Positions 8,681 through 15,325 of a stretch of DNA of 48,120 nt are shown here, in pieces (within the stretch, counting starts at the first letter, position 1; each line of letters starts with the position of its first letter). This DNA is from a bacterium UBA6154 (GTDB lineage: Bacteria; Actinomycetota; Actinomycetes; S36-B12). Where the stretch lies: NCBI GenBank assembly GCA_002422375.1, contig DIUQ01000007.1:1-48120 (forward strand). The letters run 5' to 3'. A model generated the notes under the pieces. The model did no database searches. It saw only the letters and a program-made list of their open reading frames with translations, and was not told the origin of the DNA. The position numbers and the translations under genes were made by a program.

Positions 8681-8893
8681 ATGGCCTGGTCCTGGAATTA
8701 TTTTGACCTAGATGGCAACGCGATTGACACTCCAGTCGAGCCGTGTGTCACCACTGGGTTCCCTACACAGGCTGATGCGGAAGCATTTGTCAGCGATACC
8801 TGGCGAGCCATGCTGGCATCCGGTGTTGGTTATGTCACGCTCATGGATGGAGACCGCGAGGTTTACGGGCCCATGAACCTCCGACCCGAATAA
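8681..8893 (+). CDS. Small conserved actinobacterial protein
   Basis: 70-aa acidic protein that I recognise only as a short family found in many actinobacteria (pattern WSWNYFD...DAEAFVSDTWRAMLASGVGYVTL...YGPMNLRP). No membrane segment, signal or metal motif. The ATG at 8681 has a strong AAGGAGG (8668-8674), and a separate TAGAAT (8644-8649) suggests its own promoter between the reductase stop and this gene. Function unknown. It is the last gene before the riboswitch leader. Confidence 0.85.
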   Translation: MAWSWNYFDLDGNAIDTPVEPCVTTGFPTQADAEAFVSDTWRAMLASGVGYVTLMDGDREVYGPMNLRPE

Positions 8894-8914
8894 CACCACC
8901 CATAACAGACAATC

Positions 8915-8959
8915 CGTGTTCACGGGTTTCGATCAGTGAACCCAAAATACGTGTTCACG
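8915..8959. repeat. Alternating GTTCAC/GTGAAC repeat array upstream of the riboswitch
   Basis: GTTCAC occurs at 8918-8923 and 8953-8958 with its exact inverse GTGAAC at 8936-8941, centre spacing 17-18 bases; the outer copies sit in the 10-mer CGTGTTCACG (8915-8924 and 8950-8959). It could be a terminator-like hairpin for the small gene or a protein-binding array near the promoter of the B12 operon. TTGACA (8960-8965) follows directly and could be a -35 box, though I see no well-spaced -10. Confidence 0.45.
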
Positions 8960-9002
8960 TTGACATGGACCCCTTCCCCGTGGTGAGGTTCGTCTACAAC
9001 TG

Positions 9003-9122
9003 AATCGACGTATGTGAATCTAGGGGAAGTTCGGTGTGAATCCGTCGCTGTCCCGCAACCGTATTTCAGGATCATTCTGATAAGTCGGAGCACCTAGCGC
9101 ATACGAGCGGTCATCCGTCGAG
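9003..9122 (+). ncRNA. Cobalamin riboswitch aptamer
   Basis: B12-sensing RNA leader. The conserved core is readable: a GGGGAAGTTCGGTGTGAATCC block (9023-9043), CTGTCCCGCAACCG (9048-9061) and a B12 box AAGTCGGAGCACCTAG (9082-9097). The closing helix is supported by two complementary pairs: TCGACG (9005-9010) with CGTCGA (9116-9121) and CGTATG (9009-9014) with CATACG (9100-9105). The aptamer looks compact compared with the long gram-negative type. It precedes the transporter operon starting at 9251 and predicts shut-off when cobalamin is abundant. Confidence 0.9.
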
Positions 9123-9138
9123 GTAACGGGACGAGCGC

Positions 9139-9154
9139 TCAAGCGAAAGCTTGA
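9139..9154 (+). promoter_or_regulatory. GAAA-tetraloop hairpin between aptamer and terminator
   Basis: TCAAGC (9139-9144) pairs with GCTTGA (9149-9154) around a GAAA tetraloop. It sits between the B12 aptamer and the terminator, the place where an expression-platform switch helix is expected. That role is inferred. Confidence 0.5.
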
Positions 9155-9159
9155 CCCCT

Positions 9160-9187
9160 CCCTTGCTGCTGTTTGGCAAGGGTTTTT
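9160..9187 (+). terminator. Riboswitch-controlled intrinsic terminator
   Basis: CCCTTGC (9160-9166) pairs with GCAAGGG (9176-9182), followed by TTTTT (9183-9187). It lies about 40 bases after the aptamer and 64 bases before the first gene, so B12 binding most likely acts on transcription termination. Confidence 0.82.
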
Positions 9188-9211
9188 ATGTGGGTTGGCT
9201 TAGCGCAGGGC

Positions 9212-9250
9212 GTGGTCCAGGGACCACTCACCTGAAAGGACCCTAGGGTC
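9212..9250. repeat. Two consecutive palindromes before the transcobalamin-like gene
   Basis: GTGGTCC/GGACCAC (9212-9218 and 9221-9227, 2-base gap) and the perfect 12-mer GACCCTAGGGTC (9239-9250), which touches the ATG at 9251 and overlaps the region of the GAAAGGA ribosome site (9234-9240). They could fold over the ribosome site or bind a protein; nothing in the sequence decides between these. Confidence 0.4.
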
Positions 9251-10303
9251 ATGAAAAGTTCCATCACCACACAACGATTACGCGCAATCGCCCTCAGTAT
9301 CGGCGCATTGGCACTGGTTGCCAACTCCGCCTCATCCCCCGCTATCGCGGCAACATCCAACAAGGGCCTCTACGGGGCACCGAATGAATATTCGTCGGTA
9401 CAGCTGCAGTCGCAGGCGATTCTTGGACTTGTTTCTGCTCGCATTACTCCCAGCGCAAGTGCCGTGAACTGGCTACTTAAGCAGCAATGCGCCAATGGCT
9501 CATTTCAGGGATATCGGGCCGATAGTTCCGTGCCATGCGGCACATCCGATCCGGTGAACTTCAGTGGTCCATCCGCGGATCAAACTGCGTGGGCAGTCAT
9601 GGCTCTCGAATCGGTTGGTCGGGAGAAGGCAGCGGAAAAGGCTGCCCGGTGGCTGGTGTCGATTGCTCAAGAGCAACCCAATGGAACTCTTGGTATCCCT
9701 TCCTATGCAGGAGGAACACCGGATGCGAACTCGAGCGGATTAAGTTTGGCCGCCCTTCGGGGGCTGGGAGTGAGCCAAACCGCAACCAAAAAAATACAAC
9801 GATTCCTCGGGTCCCTGGTCATTCCATGTGATGAATCGCGAGGAGGAGCGGCTCAATTCCAAACTGCGGTGCCCGGTGCAAATAACGCCGCCAGCGCGCA
9901 AGCGTATTTTGGAATTACAACGTCGCTTCCGGTGTACTCACCACCGAATAAAGGAAAGAACCCTGCATGCGGAAAGAACGCGACCAATAAACTGGGGAGT
10001 TACCTCGCCAAGCAGCTCACCGCGAATTCGCTTTTGAGCTACTACCCCTACGACGGAAATGACCTTGGAAACACTGCTCTCACGGTGATTGCCATGTCGG
10101 GCAAATCAGTTGCACAGCGCGCTGTAGCCAATGCAACGACTAGCCTAAAAAGCAATGCCCGGGACTGGGCGCTGAAAGATGGGCAGCCAAATGCTGGTGC
10201 CTTGGGATCCCTGCTGATGGTTAGTGTGGCGACTAACTCCAATGCCAAGAACTTTGGCGGCGTGAATCTCATTTCCGCACTGCAGTCGTCTGAAACCAAG
10301 TAG
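9251..10303 (+). CDS. Secreted alpha/alpha-barrel protein, transcobalamin-like candidate
   Basis: 350-aa exported protein with a Sec signal (cleavage near residue 34, after SPAIAA) and five to six helical repeats of the terpenoid-cyclase/prenyltransferase barrel type: AVNWLLKQQCANGSFQGY, SADQTAWAVMALESVGR..AARWLVS, DANSSGLSLAALRGLGVS, NNAASAQAYFGI, DLGNTALTVIAMSG and GALGSLLMVSVAT. Animal intrinsic factor and transcobalamin bind B12 with the same fold. Four Cys-containing spots (C80, C96, PCDES, PACGK) could form disulfides. No cyclase DxDD motif was seen, arguing against an enzyme. GAAAGGA precedes the ATG. As first gene behind the B12 riboswitch and upstream of an ECF importer it is best read as an extracellular cobalamin-binding protein; that role is inference. 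Confidence 0.78.
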   Translation: MKSSITTQRLRAIALSIGALALVANSASSPAIAATSNKGLYGAPNEYSSVQLQSQAILGLVSARITPSASAVNWLLKQQCANGSFQGYRADSSVPCGTSDPVNFSGPSADQTAWAVMALESVGREKAAEKAARWLVSIAQEQPNGTLGIPSYAGGTPDANSSGLSLAALRGLGVSQTATKKIQRFLGSLVIPCDESRGGAAQFQTAVPGANNAASAQAYFGITTSLPVYSPPNKGKNPACGKNATNKLGSYLAKQLTANSLLSYYPYDGNDLGNTALTVIAMSGKSVAQRAVANATTSLKSNARDWALKDGQPNAGALGSLLMVSVATNSNAKNFGGVNLISALQSSETK

Positions 10304-10978
10304 ATGCCTACTGCGCCCATCTGCCGCATGGCACAGCGAACTGCACTGACACTTCTTGCAGTGATCATCGTTCTCTTTGCCATGCCCGGATGGGCGCAGG
10401 CAAGCACCTATCGATTTTGGAACTTCTGGGTCGTTGAATCCGGACAATGGGTGTATTCACCACTCGGTCCAGCGAGCACGTTCCCCGCAGACGGCTCAGT
10501 ACAAGGCTGGGTATTTGCTGCGACGGATGCTGATTCCGCATCCGTCGCTCCGTCCATGGATCCGGCTGCGATTTTTGATTCAGCCTGCAGTGCTACCCCC
10601 AATGATCCTGAGCTCAAGCGAGTGGTTTTTGTGATCGATTCCGGTTCCCTCGATATTGCCCCTGACGGCGAGGTTCCCCCCACCGTGACCGTCCTCTGCG
10701 CTACTGGAGCCCTCGATGCAAACGGCTACGAATTACTCAATTCAGTCGTCGATTTACGCACAGAAAATGGCTTTATCTGCGCCATGAACTCCTACCCGGC
10801 CATGGAGTGTTCCGCGGAGTTCGACCCTCGAGCCACGCAGGAATCAACAGCGGTATCTGAGGGCGAGCCCCAGCAGACACCTCCACCGTCTTCGAGCGTG
10901 GCTCCGTTAGGAACGGCAGTCGCCATTGGTCTAGCCGCTGTAGCTGGCTTCTTTTTCTGGCGCCGGCGGACAGCATGA
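10304..10978 (+). CDS. Exported membrane-anchored protein, SCO2322 family
   Basis: 224-aa protein matching, from memory, the SCO2322 family found in actinobacterial ECF loci. It has an N-terminal signal peptide (about to residue 33, AQAS), an extracellular domain beginning YRFWNFWVVESGQWVYSPLG with PADGSVQGWVFA, four cysteines (DSACSA, VLCAT, FICAM, MECSA), a Pro/Ser/Thr-rich linker (QQTPPPSSS) and a C-terminal membrane helix (about 199-217) with the stop-transfer RRRTA. The ATG directly abuts the preceding stop; MAQRTALT at 10328 is an alternative start. The aromatic-rich domain may cooperate with the preceding barrel protein in holding B12 at the membrane (inference). Confidence 0.8.
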   Translation: MPTAPICRMAQRTALTLLAVIIVLFAMPGWAQASTYRFWNFWVVESGQWVYSPLGPASTFPADGSVQGWVFAATDADSASVAPSMDPAAIFDSACSATPNDPELKRVVFVIDSGSLDIAPDGEVPPTVTVLCATGALDANGYELLNSVVDLRTENGFICAMNSYPAMECSAEFDPRATQESTAVSEGEPQQTPPPSSSVAPLGTAVAIGLAAVAGFFFWRRRTA

Positions 10979-12117
10979 GTAATTTTTCTATCCTGACACG
11001 GCGCCGTTGGCTTCATCCCGTTGCCTGGTGGATATGGGCACTGTCCCTTGCTGCGGCGGCTACTCGCGTGACAAACCCACTGCTCCTCATGCTCCTCATT
11101 TCCGCAGCAGCAATCGTGGTCTCAGCCCGCAAACCAGATGCTCCTTGGGGTAAGTCCTTTGAGTTCTTTCTGGCACTCGGGGTCATGATCATTGTCATTC
11201 GCGTTGTCTTTCAAGTTATTTTCGGTGCCGCAACAGGCAATCATGAACTGTTTATCCTTCCTGGATTCGCACTGCCGACCTGGATGAGTGGACTACGTAT
11301 CGGTGGACCGGTCATGGTGGAATCCCTGCTCGCCGCGTTGTACGACGGACTTCGATTAGCAACAATCGCCATAGTTGTTGGCGCCGCAAATTCACTGGCT
11401 TCACCGTCACGATTGCTAAAGGCCATGCCTTCCGCTCTCTATGAGTTAGGGGTGAGCGTGGTCGTAGCGCTGAGTTTTATTCCGCAACTCATTACCGATG
11501 CCGTTCGCATCCGCGAGATGCGGCGTTTGAGGGGACGTCGCGTCCATGGCGTTAGGGCATACACCAGCCTCGCCATGCCCGTCCTTGCTGGTGCCCTGGA
11601 CAGATCCATCAATATCGCGGCATCTATGGACTCACGCGGCTACGGGCGAGTAGGCGACACATCACCGCGACTGCGCCGGATGATCACCGCGTCACTCGTC
11701 GTGGCAACCATCCTGGTAATCATTGGTCTCTATGGACTGTTTACTTCCGATGCACACCCACTACTGGGGCTTCCGGCCTTAACCCTGGGGGTTGGGGTGG
11801 CCCTTTTTGCCATGTGGCAATCGGGACGCAGCCATCAGCGAACCGTGTACCGGCCGGATACATGGTCGCTGCCGGAGTATGCGGTTGTCGCATCCGGGCT
11901 GCTCACCCTCGGCATCTACGTGTGGGCTGACATGCGAGTCGGAAACTCGCTGACCCTATGGGAACAGCTTCACCCCGCACTCGATCAATGGCCGACCCTT
12001 CCAATCTGGGGGGTTATGGCATTCCTGATCTCGATAACACCTGCGGTCACTACGCCGCCACCGCCATCAACACTCATGTCAACACCACCCCGCGAGAAAG
12101 TAGGTTCATTAGCATGA
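10975..12117 (+). CDS. ECF transporter transmembrane subunit EcfT (CbiQ family)
   Basis: Energy-coupling-factor T subunit (380 aa), which links the S component to the ATPases. It has five or more hydrophobic segments, the cytoplasmic coupling helices EMRRLRGRRVHGVRAY (around 180-195) and AASMDSRGYGR (around 215-225), the second being the ARG-type signature of EcfT. The C-terminal third adds further membrane segments and a Pro-rich tail (TPPPPSTLMSTPP), longer than the usual 260-270 aa. The start ATG overlaps the preceding TGA (ATGA, 10975-10978), and its own stop overlaps the ATPase start, so translation is coupled throughout the operon. Confidence 0.9.
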   Translation: MSNFSILTRRRWLHPVAWWIWALSLAAAATRVTNPLLLMLLISAAAIVVSARKPDAPWGKSFEFFLALGVMIIVIRVVFQVIFGAATGNHELFILPGFALPTWMSGLRIGGPVMVESLLAALYDGLRLATIAIVVGAANSLASPSRLLKAMPSALYELGVSVVVALSFIPQLITDAVRIREMRRLRGRRVHGVRAYTSLAMPVLAGALDRSINIAASMDSRGYGRVGDTSPRLRRMITASLVVATILVIIGLYGLFTSDAHPLLGLPALTLGVGVALFAMWQSGRSHQRTVYRPDTWSLPEYAVVASGLLTLGIYVWADMRVGNSLTLWEQLHPALDQWPTLPIWGVMAFLISITPAVTTPPPPSTLMSTPPREKVGSLA

Positions 12118-13751
12118 TCACATTCGACCGGGTCACATTTACTTATCCGGAAACAGATGACTGTGAATCCCCTGAGCCGGTTCTCCGAGACATCTCGGTG
12201 CATATCGCCGACGGGGAACTCGCACTTCTCGTGGGAGCGACCGGTAGCGGCAAGACAACATTTCTCCGGGCAATTAACGGTCTGGTCCCCCACTTCTCCG
12301 GCGGGTTTCTTCAGGGTCGAATCGAGATCAAAGGGCGCAGCACCCAGGACTATCCTCCCCGCGAGCTTGCTGATCTCGTGGGGTTTGTCCCCCAGGACCC
12401 CGTCACTGGGTTTGTCACGGATCTCGTCGAGGACGAGCTCGCCTATTCCATGGAGAGTCTGGGGATCGAACCCCAGATAATGCGCCGCCGTGTTGAGGAA
12501 ACGCTAGACCTCCTGGGGCTGGCCGATTTACGGAATAGGCCATTGCGTTCATTGAGCGGTGGGCAGCAACAACGTGTGGCGATTGGCTCTGTGTTAACGG
12601 CGCACCCAGAAGTTTTAGTGCTGGATGAGCCAACGTCGGCACTTGATCCCGGTGCCGCGGAGGAAGTCCTCGCCGCCCTTCACCGGTTGGTACACGATCT
12701 CGGTGTGACCGTGGTCATGGCGGAACATCGCCTGGAACGAGTGGTGCAGTATGCCGACTCCATTGTCATGCTGGAGAACGGGCAGATTCATAACGGAACA
12801 CCCAGCGCCATGATGCAAAGCTCCCCCATTGCTCCACCCGTCATCCACCTCGGTCGCCTTGCGGGATGGGATCCGCTCCCGGTATCCATCCGCGACGCTC
12901 GGCGAAACGCCGGACCACTACGAAGTAGCTTGGCTGGCCAGCGCCCGCGGCTTCGTGTCGTCGCAGAATCAACACCCGTGATTGCCCAGGTGCGCGATCT
13001 TGATGTCGGGTACGGCCATTCCGTTGTTTTGCGGGATATCACCTTGAATGCCAGTTCCGGCGAGATCATTGCCTTAATGGGACGCAATGGCGCAGGGAAG
13101 ACAACATTGCTACGAACCCTGATCGGACTACACACACCCACGTCAGGTCTTGTGCGCGTGAACGAGCTCGATCCGATCAAAATTCCAAATCGGGACCTGC
13201 TTCACCATGTTGGACTCGTGCCCCAAGAACCTAGCGACCTTTTTGAGGCACAGAGCATTGCTATTGAATGTCGTAACTCGGATGCGGATGCCGGATGCGA
13301 ACCCGGCACCACACGTGCGCTCCTCGCGTTATTGGCACCTGAAGTTATTGACTCGACACATCCGCGGGACCTCTCTGAGGGACAACAAATGATTTTGGCC
13401 CTCTGCATGATCGTGGCATCAAAGCCGCCATTGATCTTGCTAGATGAACCAACCCGCGGGCTGGATTACCCCACAAAAACCAGACTCGCTGACATATTGC
13501 GGGGGCTGGCGGAAACGGGACACTGCGTCATTTTGGCAACACATGACGTAGAGCTGGTCGCTGACATGGCAACCCGTGTTGTTATGTTGGGCGACGCTGA
13601 AGTTGTGGCGGACGGTGCCACGGGGAATGTCATAACCGGATCACCCATGTTCGCGCCACAGGTCGCCAAGATCTTGGCGCCTTCGCAATGGTTGACCGTC
13701 ACTGAAGTAGAGGAAGCACTCCACAATCACGATCACGTGGAAACCTTGTGA
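12114..13751 (+). CDS. Fused double ABC ATPase EcfA-EcfA'
   Basis: 545-aa protein with two ABC nucleotide-binding domains in one chain, replacing the separate EcfA1/EcfA2 pair. Domain 1: Walker A GATGSGKTT (41-49), signature LSGGQQQR, Walker B VLVLDEPTSALD, switch His in AEHR. Domain 2: Walker A GRNGAGKTT (about 323-331), signature LSEGQQ, Walker B LILLDEPTRGLD, switch ATHD. Both sites look competent. The ATG at 12114 (MITFDRVTFTYPE) overlaps the EcfT stop as ATGA; an open frame reaching back to 11958 is inside ecfT and rejected. It energises import of the operon's substrate. Confidence 0.93.
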   Translation: MITFDRVTFTYPETDDCESPEPVLRDISVHIADGELALLVGATGSGKTTFLRAINGLVPHFSGGFLQGRIEIKGRSTQDYPPRELADLVGFVPQDPVTGFVTDLVEDELAYSMESLGIEPQIMRRRVEETLDLLGLADLRNRPLRSLSGGQQQRVAIGSVLTAHPEVLVLDEPTSALDPGAAEEVLAALHRLVHDLGVTVVMAEHRLERVVQYADSIVMLENGQIHNGTPSAMMQSSPIAPPVIHLGRLAGWDPLPVSIRDARRNAGPLRSSLAGQRPRLRVVAESTPVIAQVRDLDVGYGHSVVLRDITLNASSGEIIALMGRNGAGKTTLLRTLIGLHTPTSGLVRVNELDPIKIPNRDLLHHVGLVPQEPSDLFEAQSIAIECRNSDADAGCEPGTTRALLALLAPEVIDSTHPRDLSEGQQMILALCMIVASKPPLILLDEPTRGLDYPTKTRLADILRGLAETGHCVILATHDVELVADMATRVVMLGDAEVVADGATGNVITGSPMFAPQVAKILAPSQWLTVTEVEEALHNHDHVETL

Positions 13752-14566
13752 AGCACGCTATCCCCGTAGGTAGAACGTCTGCCGTCGCCATTGGCGTGAT
13801 TTCCATTATTGGGGTGGCGAGTTTTTTGTGGCCATTTTTCGCACCGTCGGATTCATTTGTTGTCGCTCATTCCACCGATGCACCTATTCTCTTTGCAGCA
13901 CTCATTCCCCTCCTGCTCGTTGTTGTTCTGGCGCAACTCTCGGATGGCGGAATGAACGCCAAATCAATAGCCCTACTCGGAGTTCTTGCTGCCGTCATTG
14001 CCGCACTTCGACCACTGGGGGCTGGGCTCGGAGGCATTGAGCCTATTTGGGTCATAGTCATTCTGGCCGGGCGTGCGCTCGGGCCTGGATTCGGCTTTGT
14101 CCTCGGTTCGGTTTCCCTTTTTGTGTCCGCCATGTTCACCGGAGGTGTTGGCCCGTGGCTGCCATTCCAAATGTTGGCTGCTGCCTGGGTTGGCCTGGGC
14201 GCAGGTTTGCTGCCGAAGGCACGGGGTGGACGGGAGATTCTGCTTCTTGGCATGTATTCCACCGCCGCCATGGTCGCCTACGGATTTATCTTGAACCTGT
14301 GGTTCTGGCCGTTTTCGATTAATTTGCCGGAACAGATCGCATTCGTCCCCGGCGCAGGGCTCGCAGAAAATCTCGGGGCCTGGATTCGTTTCAATATTGC
14401 AACCTCGTTGGGATTTGATATTCCTCGCGCAGTTCTGACAGTGCTTCTCATTGTGGTTGCCGGCAGACCGATTCTCTTCCTCCTCCGGCGAGCATCCCGA
14501 CAGGCTGCGTTCGGGGCCCCCGTTACATTCGATCCGCTGAACCAACGCGCACCGGCTAGTTCCTGA
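13748..14566 (+). CDS. ECF transporter S component, probable cobalamin-specific
   Basis: 272-aa integral membrane protein with about six to seven hydrophobic segments and the look of an ECF S component (LGVLAAVIAALRPLGAGLGGIEPIWVIVILAGRALGPGFGF, then FTGGVGPWLPFQMLAAAWVG). The S component fixes substrate specificity. No ligand motif can be read with certainty; cobalamin is inferred from the riboswitch, the transcobalamin-like protein and the CobT-like gene. The GTG at 13748 overlaps the ATPase stop (GTGA). The Arg-rich C-terminal tail is cytoplasmic. Confidence 0.85.
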   Translation: MKHAIPVGRTSAVAIGVISIIGVASFLWPFFAPSDSFVVAHSTDAPILFAALIPLLLVVVLAQLSDGGMNAKSIALLGVLAAVIAALRPLGAGLGGIEPIWVIVILAGRALGPGFGFVLGSVSLFVSAMFTGGVGPWLPFQMLAAAWVGLGAGLLPKARGGREILLLGMYSTAAMVAYGFILNLWFWPFSINLPEQIAFVPGAGLAENLGAWIRFNIATSLGFDIPRAVLTVLLIVVAGRPILFLLRRASRQAAFGAPVTFDPLNQRAPASS

Positions 14567-14574
14567 ATGCACAC

Positions 14575-14580
14575 TATTCT
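14575..14580 (+). promoter_or_regulatory. -10 hexamer for a leaderless CobT-like transcript
   Basis: TATTCT ends 6 bases before the GTG at 14587, the spacing expected if transcription starts at the start codon. It would allow expression of this gene apart from the riboswitch. No clear -35 box. Confidence 0.45.
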
Positions 14581-14586
14581 GGGCAG

Positions 14587-15315
14587 GTGATGCATTCCAC
14601 GCCCGAGTCTCTCGTTGAGCGGATAGCGTCATTTACTCCTCGCGAATCCATGCCACTCAATCCGCTCGTGACCGGCTCACTTGCCGAATTGGGCACATGG
14701 GTTACTGCACGCGTCGACACTCCCGTAACTGTCGCTCGAATCGATACAGATGCCATGGAAGTTACCGGGTTCCGGGCCGGGTCAGACTCCGCGAACGCGG
14801 CCATTGACTCTGGAGCAACCATCATCTTTCTCACCGCGTCAAGCAACACATGCTCCCATCTTGCACGGGCGATCATTGGCCTCCTGACTCGTAAAGATGC
14901 CTTCTCCGTGTATTTCCAAGAGCACGGTGTTACCGACCAACAGGCAATGGAATCTCTCCAAGTTATTCGCCAGCACATCAGCACATTGATCCCCCAGCGT
15001 GGTGAACCCATGCAGGTAGCAGCATCCTCACCTGCTTGCGAATACACCGTAGGTCTGTTGTTGACAGCAAGTGCACGCATGACACCGGTCATCACCGGAA
15101 CAACCGAACACCTAGCGGCCGCATTGATCGCCCAACGGCTCAGCATGAAAGCCACGAGTTGGTGGCGACATGGGTCCACGTCACCGGACCCCGCAGTCGC
15201 AGGTGCCGTTGATCGACTGGGAATACCAGCCGGCTTACCACTTGACCTTGCTGACAACTCTGGAGTCGGGGCGATTATTAGCTCTGAATTACTTGTTCAA
15301 TTTATTGCCCCGTAG
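14587..15315 (+). CDS. Shortened CobT-like protein (DMB phosphoribosyltransferase family)
   Basis: 242-aa protein related to CobT, which makes alpha-ribazole phosphate for the lower ligand of B12; normal CobT is about 350 aa. The N-terminal TGSLAELGTWVTARV matches the CobT start, then roughly 100 residues are missing, and the remainder matches the C-terminal half (SPACEYTVGLLLTASARMTPVITGT, then the LPLDLADNSGVGAI block). By hand alignment the usual GNTT region reads ASSNTC, one catalytic Glu is retained (E in ACEYT) and the second, in GEGTGA, is Asp. It could be a reduced enzyme or a B12/base-binding regulator. GTG 14587 or ATG 14590 may start it; it follows the S gene by 20 bases. Confidence 0.72.
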   Translation: MMHSTPESLVERIASFTPRESMPLNPLVTGSLAELGTWVTARVDTPVTVARIDTDAMEVTGFRAGSDSANAAIDSGATIIFLTASSNTCSHLARAIIGLLTRKDAFSVYFQEHGVTDQQAMESLQVIRQHISTLIPQRGEPMQVAASSPACEYTVGLLLTASARMTPVITGTTEHLAAALIAQRLSMKATSWWRHGSTSPDPAVAGAVDRLGIPAGLPLDLADNSGVGAIISSELLVQFIAP

Positions 15316-15325
15316 CCCACGAAAT

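Noticed and set aside
9251..10303. Squalene or terpene cyclase
   Set aside because: The helical repeats are of that fold, but the protein is exported, short (350 aa) and lacks a DxDD or QW-type catalytic set; the B12 context fits a binding protein better.
11958..12113. Extension of the double ATPase upstream of 12114
   Set aside because: It lies inside ecfT, and the ATG at 12114 gives the standard ABC start and an ATGA overlap with the ecfT stop.
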